This document shows positions 9,518-16,899 of a stretch of DNA of 64,000 nt, one piece after another (the first letter of the stretch is position 1; every line of letters begins with the position of its first letter). Source of the stretch: Burkholderia sp. HI2500 (GTDB taxonomy: Bacteria > Pseudomonadota > Gammaproteobacteria > Burkholderiales > Burkholderiaceae); the NCBI RefSeq assembly GCF_002223055.1, contig NZ_NKFL01000006.1:1922001-1986000 (forward strand). Reading direction: 5' to 3'. The notes under the pieces were generated by a model. It was not told the origin of the DNA, did no database searches, and was given only the letters and a program-made list of their open reading frames with translations. Made by a program: the position numbers and the translations under genes.

Positions 9518-11161
9518 TCAGAGTTGCGCCGACAGGCGCTTGATCTCGCGGTTCAGCACGCGCTCGTTGTCCGAATAGTCGATCGGCACGTCGATCACGT
9601 GCACGCCCGGCGACGAGAAACACTCGCGCAGCAGCGGCTCGAGATCGTCGGCCGATTCGACACGATGCCCGTGCGCACCGTAGCTTTGCGCATACGCGAC
9701 GAAATCGGGGTTCTGCAGCGTCATCGCGAAATCGGGGAAATTCATGTTCTCCTGCTTCCAGCGGATCATCCCGAACGCGTCGTCGCGCAGGATCATCACG
9801 ACGAGGTCGAGCTTCAGCCGCACGGCCGTTTCGAGCTCCTGCGAATTCATCATGAACCCGCCGTCGCCGCACACGGCGATCACCTTGCGCTGCGGATGCA
9901 CGATCTTCGTCGCGATCGCCGACGGCAGCCCGGCACCCATCGACGCGAGCGCGTTGTCGAGCAGCAGCGAATTCGGCTCGTGCGCGCGCCAGTAGCGCGC
10001 GAACCAGATCTTGTACATCCCGTTGTCGAGACAGACGATGCCGTCGACCGGCATCGCGTTGTACAGATCGTTGACGATCCGCACCGGGTACATCGGGAAG
10101 CGCGAGTCGTGCTGCCCCTTCTGCAGATGCGCGTCGAAATGCTCCTTGATCATCCGGAAGCGCTCGAAATCCCAGTGCGATTGCGGCGTCACCGCCTCCT
10201 TCATCTGCCACACCGCGTTCGCGATGTCGCCGACCACCTCGATCTGCGGGAAATAGACGGGGTCGACCTGCGCGCCGAGGAAGTTCACGTGGATCACGGT
10301 CTTGTCGTCGGTACGCATGAAGAACGGCGGCTTCTCGATCACGTCGTGGCCGACGTTGATGATGCAGTCCGCATGCTCGATCGCGCGGTGCACGAAATCG
10401 CCGTCGGACAGCGTCGCGTTGCCGAGCCACAGCGGGTGCGTCTCGTCGATCACGCCCTTGCCCATCTGCGTCGTGAAGAACGGGATGCCCGTCTTGTCGA
10501 CGAATTCGAGCAGCATCTTGCAGGTGGTCTTGCGGTTGCCGCCCGCGCCGATCATCAGGAGCGGATGCCGCGCGGCCTGGATTGCGTCGACCGCATGCGC
10601 GACCGCCTTCTCCTCGGCCACCGGCCGCCGGCTGTAGCTGCGCGGGATCGGCTTGCCGTCGCCCTCCTCGTGCGCGATGTCTTCCGGCAGCTCGAGGTGC
10701 GCGGCGCCCGGGCGCTCTTCCTCCGCGCGGCGGAACGCCTCGCGTATGGCCGACGGGATGTTGCCGATCGACACGATCTGCCGCGTGAACTTCGTGAGCG
10801 GCTGCATCATGTCGACCACGTCGACGATCTGGAAGTGGCCCTGCTTGCTGGACTTGATCGGCTTCTGCCCGGTGATCATCAGCATCGGCATGCCGCCGAG
10901 CTGCGCATAGGCGGCGGCCGTCACGAAGTTCGTCGCGCCGGGCCCGAGCGTGGCGATACACACGCCGGTGCGGCCCGTCAGGCGGCCGTAGGTGGCGGCC
11001 ATGAACCCGGCCGCCTGCTCGTGCCGGGTCAGCACGAGCTTGATCTTCGATCGCCGCAGCGATTCGAGCAGATCGAGGTTTTCCTCGCCGGGAATGCCGA
11101 ACACGTACTCGACGCCTTCGGCTTCCAGCGCCTTCACGAACAGATCCGATGCTTTCATCAA
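9518..11161 (-). CDS. Acetolactate synthase-like thiamine-diphosphate enzyme
   Basis: A 547-residue ThDP enzyme of the acetolactate synthase large-subunit type. The cofactor-activating Glu is at about 48 (TRHEQAAGFMA), and the ThDP/Mg motif begins GDGGFMMNSQE near 430. No small regulatory subunit gene is adjacent, which fits a catabolic AlsS-type enzyme making 2-acetolactate from two pyruvates better than the biosynthetic IlvBN pair; this is inference. Two consecutive ATG codons open the gene; CGGAG lies about nine bases upstream. A tnpB element begins within a few bases of the start, so its native promoter may have been displaced. Confidence 0.82.
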   Translation of the reverse strand: MMKASDLFVKALEAEGVEYVFGIPGEENLDLLESLRRSKIKLVLTRHEQAAGFMAATYGRLTGRTGVCIATLGPGATNFVTAAAYAQLGGMPMLMITGQKPIKSSKQGHFQIVDVVDMMQPLTKFTRQIVSIGNIPSAIREAFRRAEEERPGAAHLELPEDIAHEEGDGKPIPRSYSRRPVAEEKAVAHAVDAIQAARHPLLMIGAGGNRKTTCKMLLEFVDKTGIPFFTTQMGKGVIDETHPLWLGNATLSDGDFVHRAIEHADCIINVGHDVIEKPPFFMRTDDKTVIHVNFLGAQVDPVYFPQIEVVGDIANAVWQMKEAVTPQSHWDFERFRMIKEHFDAHLQKGQHDSRFPMYPVRIVNDLYNAMPVDGIVCLDNGMYKIWFARYWRAHEPNSLLLDNALASMGAGLPSAIATKIVHPQRKVIAVCGDGGFMMNSQELETAVRLKLDLVVMILRDDAFGMIRWKQENMNFPDFAMTLQNPDFVAYAQSYGAHGHRVESADDLEPLLRECFSSPGVHVIDVPIDYSDNERVLNREIKRLSAQL

Positions 11162-11212
11162 AATTTGCTCCGAGAAACCCCGCCCTTGATGGCGGGAAGG
11201 ACAGGCGTGCTG

Positions 11213-11243
11213 TTGACAGGCAGCTTCTTCGACGGGTTAGGAT
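11213..11243 (+). promoter_or_regulatory. Candidate sigma-70 promoter of tnpB, giving a leaderless mRNA
   Basis: A perfect TTGACA (11213-11218) is followed after 18-19 bases by TTAGGAT (11237-11243). Transcription would begin at or next to the tnpB ATG at 11251, so the message is probably leaderless; no ribosome site precedes the ATG. Confidence 0.55.
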
Positions 11244-11250
11244 CACCGGC

Positions 11251-12303
11251 ATGATCCTTGTCTACCGTTACCGCGTGAAGTCGCTCAACGGACTGCTTAA
11301 CAAGCAATGCCGTGCGGTGAACTACGTCTGGAACTTTTGCAACGACACACAGAAGCACGCGCTCAAGTGGGGCAAGAAGTGGCCGATTGGCTTTGATCTG
11401 AACGTGCTGACGATCGGCAGCAGCAAGGAGCTCTGCATTCACTCCGGCACCGTCAACGCAACCTGCGAGCAATACGCGAAGTCGCGCAGCCAGCACCGAC
11501 GACCTTACTTGCGCTATCGCGGCAGAAAATCGCTCGGCTGGGTGCCGCTGAAGGGCCGTGATCTGAAACGCGAGGGCGATGCTTTTCGTTTTGCCGGCAA
11601 CACGTTCCGCGTGTTCAGCAGCCGTCCGCTTCCCGAAGGCAAGATCAAGGACGGAACCAATTTTGCGCAAGATGCGCGTGGCAACTGGTTTCTGAACATC
11701 GTGATCGAGATGCCGGATGTGCAGGCCCGCCCGATCCGTTCCGGCGTCGGCATCGATCTCGGCCTGAAAGACTTCGCCACACTTTCGACCGGCGAGAAGT
11801 TGCCGAATGACCGGTTCGGCCGACGCGCGGCGGAAAAGCTCGCGAAAGCGCAGCGGGCGCGAAAGCACAAACGGCATATCGCAAAGCTGCATGCCAAGGT
11901 GGCGAATTCCCGTGCCGATTTCCAGCACAAGCTCGCGCTCGATTTGGTGCGGCGCTTCGATTACATCGCAGTTGGCAATGTGTCGGCTGCGAAACTCGCC
12001 AGGACCAGGATGGCGAGAAGCGTCTACGACGCGTCCTGGTCGTCCTTCCGAAACAAGCTCCGTTACAAAGCGATGGCGCACGGGGTCACATTCGAGGAAG
12101 TCGACGAAAGTGGTTCTACCCAGTCCTGTTCGTCGTGCGGGTCGAAAGACAGCACGACGCGGCCGAAAGGTATCGCGGGGCTGCGAATAAGAGAGTGGGC
12201 CTGCAGTGAATGTGGTGTCGTGCATGATCGTGATATCAACGCTGCGCTGAACATTCTCCGATGCGGACGTGCATCGCCAGGTGTGGGAATCTTCCGCCTT
12301 TAG
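11251..12303 (+). CDS. tnpB: TnpB RNA-guided nuclease with non-canonical RuvC site
   Basis: A 350-residue TnpB of normal length. The N-terminal helical part (1-130) is followed by the RuvC core: Asp169 in GIDLGLKDFA (RuvC-I), the RuvC-II strand YIAVGNVSAAKLA (238-250), a zinc ribbon (Cys293, Cys296, Cys318, Cys321) and Asp328 in HDRDINAALNIL (RuvC-III). The Glu usually found in RuvC-II is Gly242 here. A Glu286 precedes the first zinc Cys pair, about 44 residues on, matching the relocated catalytic Glu described for some TnpB and Fanzor proteins. TnpB proteins are known omega-RNA-guided DNA endonucleases that help keep the element in place. Start chosen for the family-typical MILVYRYRVK beginning and the leaderless promoter. 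Confidence 0.88.
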   Translation: MILVYRYRVKSLNGLLNKQCRAVNYVWNFCNDTQKHALKWGKKWPIGFDLNVLTIGSSKELCIHSGTVNATCEQYAKSRSQHRRPYLRYRGRKSLGWVPLKGRDLKREGDAFRFAGNTFRVFSSRPLPEGKIKDGTNFAQDARGNWFLNIVIEMPDVQARPIRSGVGIDLGLKDFATLSTGEKLPNDRFGRRAAEKLAKAQRARKHKRHIAKLHAKVANSRADFQHKLALDLVRRFDYIAVGNVSAAKLARTRMARSVYDASWSSFRNKLRYKAMAHGVTFEEVDESGSTQSCSSCGSKDSTTRPKGIAGLRIREWACSECGVVHDRDINAALNILRCGRASPGVGIFRL

Positions 12304-12336
12304 GCGGAGGAGGACGTCAAGGGGACTCTCGGTTAT
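12200..12336 (+). ncRNA. Predicted omega-RNA of the tnpB element (boundaries approximate)
   Basis: In characterised IS605 elements the guide RNA overlaps the 3' end of tnpB, ends its scaffold at the right-end TCAA and takes its guide from the flanking DNA. Here the right-end hairpin (12294-12307) and GTCAA at 12316-12320 are in place, so the guide would start at 12321. The 5' end is a guess; no promoter was identified. Confidence 0.4.
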
Positions 12337-12692
12337 GCCGCCTGCCCGGCCTACGGACACGCGGCGTTCAGGACGCGCGCCGGCCTACGGCACGCGGACG
12401 CCTTACCTACTGGACACAGACCACGGCACTGCTCGCCGCGCAAGATGCATGCTCGATGCGTAATGCGGGGCGGCGCCTCCGGATGCCGGAGGACGAACGG
12501 ACCCGCCCGCGCGCGGCAAGCGCGCACGGGCGGCAAAGACGTTTTTGATTGTAGACGGATTCGCGGAATTCCGACTTCGACCGGACGGCCATCTCCGGCG
12601 CGCAAAGGTCGGCCTGACGGCCAGTCAACGCTGCGCGACGCGCCCGCCGGGCTGTAATGGCAACGATGTTCCATTCAATAGACATGTGAACC
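12321..12692. other. Gene-free flank of the tnpB element
   Basis: These 370 bases contain no accepted gene. An imperfect GC-rich hairpin at 12503-12533 (CCGCCCG pairing with CGGGCGG) is followed after eight bases by five T residues, a weak terminator candidate for rightward transcripts. The last 100 bases should hold the promoter and operator of the toxin-antitoxin pair. Confidence 0.4.
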
Positions 12693-13031
12693 ATGGTTGA
12701 CAAATTGCCATTCCTGCCGTACAGTGCTCCTGCATTCAGCATCCGGACCACCGGCGTCTTCGACACGTGGTTTGCCGGCCTGCCGGATCGCGTCGCGAAG
12801 CGCCGCATCCAGGCACGCATCGACCGCCTCTCGATGGGCAATCCGGGCGACTGGAAGTCCGCCGGCTCGCCGGTCGTCGAGATGCGGATCGACCACGGCC
12901 CGGGCTATCGCGTCTACTACGTTCGGCGCGGAACGATCTGGGTCATCCTGCTCTGCGGCGGCGATAAATCGACGCAACAGGCCGACATCCGCGCCGCGCA
13001 CGCGATGCTCGCGCATCTCGACATGGAGTAA
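12693..13031 (+). CDS. HigB/RelE-superfamily toxin (addiction-module killer family)
   Basis: A 112-residue protein of the small phage-derived killer family within the RelE/ParE superfamily. Visible family traits are an FDTWFAGLPDRVAKRRIQARI helix pair, an MRIDHGPGYRVYYV strand segment and a C-terminal LLCGGDKSTQQADIRAA block with the Lys typical of these RNases. Such toxins are ribosome-dependent mRNA interferases; this activity is inferred. It precedes its antitoxin, separated by only three bases, the reversed order common in this family. The first 15 residues look like an extension. Confidence 0.85.
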   Translation: MVDKLPFLPYSAPAFSIRTTGVFDTWFAGLPDRVAKRRIQARIDRLSMGNPGDWKSAGSPVVEMRIDHGPGYRVYYVRRGTIWVILLCGGDKSTQQADIRAAHAMLAHLDME

Positions 13032-13034
13032 CCG

Positions 13035-13334
13035 ATGGACAAGATCAGCACCCGGCCGTGGGATTCGGCCGATCATCTGAAAACCGAAGACGACATGGCC
13101 GACTACTTCGAAGCATGCCTGCAGGAAGCCGGCGACGATCCGGCCTTCATCGCACATGCGCTCGGCGTGATCGCACGGGCACGCGGCATGTCGCAGGTCG
13201 CGCGCGATGCGGGCCTGTCGCGCGAAGGGCTGTACAAGGCGCTGTCGCACGACGGCAACCCGAGCTTCGGCACGATCCTGAAGGTCATCAAGGCGCTCGG
13301 CCTGCAGCTGCACGGCTCGAAAGCGCACGCATGA
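13035..13334 (+). CDS. HTH antitoxin of the addiction-module antidote family
   Basis: A 99-residue partner of the toxin. Residues 1-40 (PWDSADHLKTEDDMADYFEA) form the toxin-facing part typical of this antidote family. A Cro/Xre-like helix-turn-helix follows (GMSQVARDAGLSREGLYKAL, then GNPSFGTILKVIKALG). It should neutralise the toxin and repress the shared promoter. It starts three bases after the toxin stop, so the two are translated from one message. Confidence 0.87.
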   Translation: MDKISTRPWDSADHLKTEDDMADYFEACLQEAGDDPAFIAHALGVIARARGMSQVARDAGLSREGLYKALSHDGNPSFGTILKVIKALGLQLHGSKAHA

Positions 13335-13382
13335 TGCGCGGGGCGCGGCCCGTCCCGCTCGCCGCGCGATACTGCGGCCGTG

Positions 13383-14675
13383 TCAGTGCAGCCAGCCGGC
13401 CGCCCAGCGCGGCACCAGCGACACCAGATACAACCCGAGCCCGATCAGCCCGCCGACCAGCGTGCCGTTGATGCGGATGTATTGCAGATCCTTGCCGATG
13501 TTCAGCTCGATCTGCCGCGACATCTCGCGCGCATCCCAGTTGCGCACCGTGTCGCGGATGTGGCGCATCAGGAAATCCGCGAAATCCGGCGCCATCTCGT
13601 GCACGGCCTTCTCGACGTGCTCGTTCAGCGACGCACGCAATGCCGGGCTCTCCGCGAGCCGCGCACCGAGCCAGCCGCCGAGCATCGCGGCCTGCCGGTG
13701 CAGCGCCGAATCGGGGCGCGCGAGATCGGCCTTCAGCCACGCGCGCAACTGGTCCCACAGGTCACGCACATAGTCGTTGAACGCGGCGCCGTCGCGGATA
13801 TAGCGCCTGATCTCCTCGCCCTTCTCGATGAACGCGGGATCGTGCTTCAACCGCTCGGCCAAGCGCACGACCGTCCGGTCGAAACGCTGCCGCAGCTCGT
13901 GCTCGGGATCGGCCGCCACGCCTTCCAGCACGCGGCTCACCGCGCTCGCGAGCATCCGCGCGCCGTTCTCGCCGAACCACTGCGTCGGCATGATCTTCTC
14001 GACCTTCGGGTACTGCGTCTTCAGCCATTCGACGATGAAACCCGCGATCACCTCGCGGTTCTCCTCCTTGTCGAGCACGTCGACCACCTGTTCGATCGCG
14101 TCGTCGAGCAGCGCCTGGTGGCGGCCGTCCTTCGTCAGCGTGTCGAGGATCGCGCCGGCCGATTGCGACAGGTCGATCCGGTCGATCACCGCGCGAAACG
14201 CGTCGTGCACGAACGACTGGATCCGCGCGTCGTCGGTCATGTCGAGCGCGAAACTCATCAGCTTCGTCACATAGCCGCCGAGCGCCTCGGTGTTCGCCGG
14301 CTCGCCGAGCCACGCGCCGAGTTTCTGCGCGGGATCGTGCTGGCGGATCTGCGCGGCGAGTGCGTCGGGGCCGAGGAATTTTTCGCGCACGAACACCGCG
14401 AGGTTGTCGGCGATCTTGTCCTTGTTCTTCGGAATGATCTCGGTGTGGCGCGACACGAACGGGATCGGCACGCGGCGAAACAGCGCGACGACCGCGAACC
14501 AGTCGGCGAGCGCGCCGACCATCGCGGCTTCGGCCACGGCCTTGACGCCGTCGACCCACGGGCCGCGCGGCAGCAGGATCGTCGTGACGAACACCGCGAC
14601 GGCGGCCAGCAGCAGCCACAGCGCGCGGCGCTTGCTGCGTTTCAGTTCGAGGGCTTTGTCTGGCGTCATGGGCAA
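13383..14675 (-). CDS. DUF445 (YjiN-like) membrane protein
   Basis: A 430-residue protein with a hydrophobic segment near residues 18-36, the conserved ADWFAVVALFRRVPIP motif of DUF445, a long amphipathic helical middle and a C-terminal hydrophobic anchor (GTLVGGLIGLGLYLVSLV). DUF445 proteins are inner-membrane proteins without an agreed function. The gene stands alone on the minus strand, with 164 bases separating it from the and operon. The start could also be the second ATG, two codons later. Confidence 0.85.
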   Translation of the reverse strand: MPMTPDKALELKRSKRRALWLLLAAVAVFVTTILLPRGPWVDGVKAVAEAAMVGALADWFAVVALFRRVPIPFVSRHTEIIPKNKDKIADNLAVFVREKFLGPDALAAQIRQHDPAQKLGAWLGEPANTEALGGYVTKLMSFALDMTDDARIQSFVHDAFRAVIDRIDLSQSAGAILDTLTKDGRHQALLDDAIEQVVDVLDKEENREVIAGFIVEWLKTQYPKVEKIMPTQWFGENGARMLASAVSRVLEGVAADPEHELRQRFDRTVVRLAERLKHDPAFIEKGEEIRRYIRDGAAFNDYVRDLWDQLRAWLKADLARPDSALHRQAAMLGGWLGARLAESPALRASLNEHVEKAVHEMAPDFADFLMRHIRDTVRNWDAREMSRQIELNIGKDLQYIRINGTLVGGLIGLGLYLVSLVPRWAAGWLH

Positions 14676-14839
14676 CGGGTCGGGCGAACGATGCCGCTAA
14701 TATGCACCGGTTGCGGGGCTGCCGACAAACATTGCGGCACGCGTCGAGCGTATCGGACGCCGCCGGATCGGACCGGCGGATTGCACATGGCGCCGGCCGG
14801 CATCGTCACCGCACGCCGGGCCGGACGACCGAGCGCCCG

Positions 14840-16060
14840 CTACATGAACGTCTTCAGGTTTACCGCCGGATCCGCAAGCTTCACCGGGTCCGGCACCGCC
14901 CCCGCCGCGATCAACCGGCGCGATGCGCCGATGTCGCGCCCCAGGTTCGCCGCCGCCACCGCGACGATCCTGCCGTCATCCCCCAGGCCGAACACCGTGA
15001 ACGGCCCGTTCGCCGGATCGCCGCGCACGACGATCGTGCGCTCGCTGCCGAACAGCCCGAGCATCTGCAGGTTGCAGTCGTACTGATCGGACCACAGCCA
15101 CGGCAGCTCGGCATAGGTCTCGTCCGCGCCGAGCAGGTTCGCGGCCGCAACCGCCGGCTGGTTCTCGGCCACCTGCCACGATTCGATCCGCACGTGACGC
15201 CCGAGCAGCGGATTGAAGTGCATCGTCACCTCGCCCGCCGCGAAGATCGCGGGATCGACCGTGCGGCAGCCCGCGTCGACGCGAATCCCGTTGTCGACCT
15301 CGAGCCCGGCCGCCTGCGCGACCTCGACATTCGGCACCACACCGATGCCGACCACGACGAGGTCGGCCGGCACGTCGCCGTGATCGGTCTCGACGATCGC
15401 GCCGCCGCCCGATGCGCGACGGATCGCGCGCGGCAGTGTCGCCATCTGGAAGACCACGCCTCGCGCATCGTGCAACCGATGCGCATACGCGCCGACCACT
15501 TCCGGCAACGCGCGCTGCAGCAGGCGCGGCGCCGGATCGATCACCGTCACGTCACACCCGAGCTGGCGCGCCGCCGCCGCGACCTCCAGCCCGATGAACC
15601 CGCCGCCGAGCACCGCCACGCGGCGGCCCGGCGCAAGCTGCGCGCGCAACGCACGTGCATCGTCGACCGTGCGGACGTAATGCGGCGTGACGCCTGCGTC
15701 GATCTCACCACCGAACATGCGCACCCGCGAACCCGTCGCGAGCACGAGCCGCGCATAAGCCAGCGTCGTGCCATCGTCGAGCCGCACGCGCTGCGCATCG
15801 CGTTCGATCGCATCGACGCGCGTACCGAGCCGCAGCTCGATGCGCTGCGCGTCGTACCACGCGGCGGCGCGCACGAACGCACGCTGCTCGCCGCCGTCCG
15901 TCAACAGCGCATCCTTCGACAGCGCAGGCCGGTCGTACGGCAGCTCGCGCTCCGCGCCGATCATCACGATGCGCGCCGTCGCGTCGCGCTCGCGCAGCGC
16001 TTCGGCCGTGCGCCGCGCGGCATGCCCGGCGCCGACGATCACGAACGGGTCAGCCGACAT
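14840..16060 (-). CDS. andAa: Anthranilate dioxygenase ferredoxin reductase AndAa
   Basis: A 406-residue FAD/NADH reductase of the type serving ring-hydroxylating dioxygenases. It has an FAD dinucleotide fold at the start (VIVGAGHAARRTAEALR), an NAD fold near 145 (VAVLGGGFIGLEVAAAA) and the second FAD motif (VDPAIFAAGEV). It passes electrons from NADH to the Rieske ferredoxin AndAb. It overlaps andAb by 11 bases and is last in the AcAdAbAa order known for the three-component anthranilate dioxygenase of Burkholderia cepacia. Confidence 0.9.
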   Translation of the reverse strand: MSADPFVIVGAGHAARRTAEALRERDATARIVMIGAERELPYDRPALSKDALLTDGGEQRAFVRAAAWYDAQRIELRLGTRVDAIERDAQRVRLDDGTTLAYARLVLATGSRVRMFGGEIDAGVTPHYVRTVDDARALRAQLAPGRRVAVLGGGFIGLEVAAAARQLGCDVTVIDPAPRLLQRALPEVVGAYAHRLHDARGVVFQMATLPRAIRRASGGGAIVETDHGDVPADLVVVGIGVVPNVEVAQAAGLEVDNGIRVDAGCRTVDPAIFAAGEVTMHFNPLLGRHVRIESWQVAENQPAVAAANLLGADETYAELPWLWSDQYDCNLQMLGLFGSERTIVVRGDPANGPFTVFGLGDDGRIVAVAAANLGRDIGASRRLIAAGAVPDPVKLADPAVNLKTFM

Positions 16061-16376
16061 TGACTTCCACCTGCCCGTCGACGATCCGGATCGGATAGGT
16101 CCGCACCGGTTCGGTGATCGGCGCGCATTTCGGCGCGCCGGTGCGGATGTCGATCAGCCCCTGGTGCAGCGGGCATTCGACGCAGCCGTCCTCCACATAG
16201 CCTTCGGACAGCCGCGCATGGCCGTGCGTGCAGAGGTCGTGCATCGCGAACAGTTCGTCGCCGATCCGGAACACGGCGATCGGCTTCTGGCCGGCGACGC
16301 GCGCTGCCGGTTCGTCTTCGGAGAATTCGTCGAAAGCGCCGAGCGGATGCCACTCGGCGAGCGTTGCTTCGGTCAT
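16050..16376 (-). CDS. andAb: Anthranilate dioxygenase Rieske ferredoxin AndAb
   Basis: A 108-residue Rieske [2Fe-2S] ferredoxin. The cluster ligands are in CTHGHARLSEG (Cys-X-His) and CPLHQG (Cys-X2-His), at about 48-50 and 68-71. It shuttles electrons from AndAa to the terminal oxygenase. It starts 20 bases after andAd and overlaps andAa, so all four subunits are co-translated from one operon. Confidence 0.92.
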   Translation of the reverse strand: MTEATLAEWHPLGAFDEFSEDEPAARVAGQKPIAVFRIGDELFAMHDLCTHGHARLSEGYVEDGCVECPLHQGLIDIRTGAPKCAPITEPVRTYPIRIVDGQVEVNVG

Positions 16377-16396
16377 GTCTGTTCCTTGCTTCCGTA

Positions 16397-16885
16397 TCAG
16401 ATCGGGGTGGCGAGCAGCGTCTGCACGCGCGACGTGTCGTAGATCACCCGCTTGGTCTTGTAGCGCAGCCCGTCCGGCGTGCGCACGACCGTGTCGTAGT
16501 ACTTGCCGGCCTGGTACACGTTCGACTCGCCGTTGCTGCGCGTCTGCACGACGACGTAGTTGCTCTCGGTGTCGATCTCGCCGTCACGTTCTGCAACAAT
16601 CGTCAGGCCCGACGTCATGTGCCGGTACGTATGCTCTTCGTAGATGTTCGCGTGCCGCAGCGACACCACGCGGTCGCGCAGCATGCGCTGGTTCGTGCAG
16701 TGGACGATCCCGACCGGCAGCCCGAGGTCGGCGTTTTCCTTCGGCACGATTTCGTAGGTGCAATCCTCGGTGAACATCGTCGGCCATGCTTCGAGCCGGT
16801 TGTTGTCGAGGTGCCCGATATAGCGGTTCTGGAGCATGTAAATCTCGAACCACGTCTTCATGTCTTCCGTCACGTTTTCCGTCAT
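16397..16885 (-). CDS. andAd: Anthranilate dioxygenase small (beta) subunit AndAd
   Basis: A 162-residue beta subunit of a ring-hydroxylating dioxygenase, with the NTF2-like fold typical of the family (WFEIYMLQNRYIGHLDNNRLEAW, then FTEDCTYEIVPKENADLGLP). Beta subunits are structural partners of the catalytic alpha subunit. A GGGAG ribosome site precedes the start at 16885, 14 bases after the andAc stop, which decides it over the longer open frame. Confidence 0.92.
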   Translation of the reverse strand: MTENVTEDMKTWFEIYMLQNRYIGHLDNNRLEAWPTMFTEDCTYEIVPKENADLGLPVGIVHCTNQRMLRDRVVSLRHANIYEEHTYRHMTSGLTIVAERDGEIDTESNYVVVQTRSNGESNVYQAGKYYDTVVRTPDGLRYKTKRVIYDTSRVQTLLATPI

Positions 16886-16899
16886 TTCGCGCTCCCGCT

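Larger units (their letters stand above)
11165..12320 (+). mobile_element. IS605-family (IS1341-like) element carrying only tnpB
   Basis: The right end is well marked: a CCGCC-TTTA-GGCGG hairpin overlapping the tnpB stop and ending GGAGGACGTCAA at 12320, the form typical of IS605-family right ends. The left end contains a subterminal hairpin at 11179-11196 (CCCGCC/GGCGGG) but its exact border is unclear; it lies between the acetolactate synthase start and that hairpin. No TnpA tyrosine transposase gene is present, so movement would need TnpA in trans. No target-site duplication is expected for this family. Confidence 0.7.

Noticed and set aside
13380..15086. 568-codon plus-strand frame opposite DUF445
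   Set aside because: Shadow of the DUF445 gene; Arg/His-rich with no domain.
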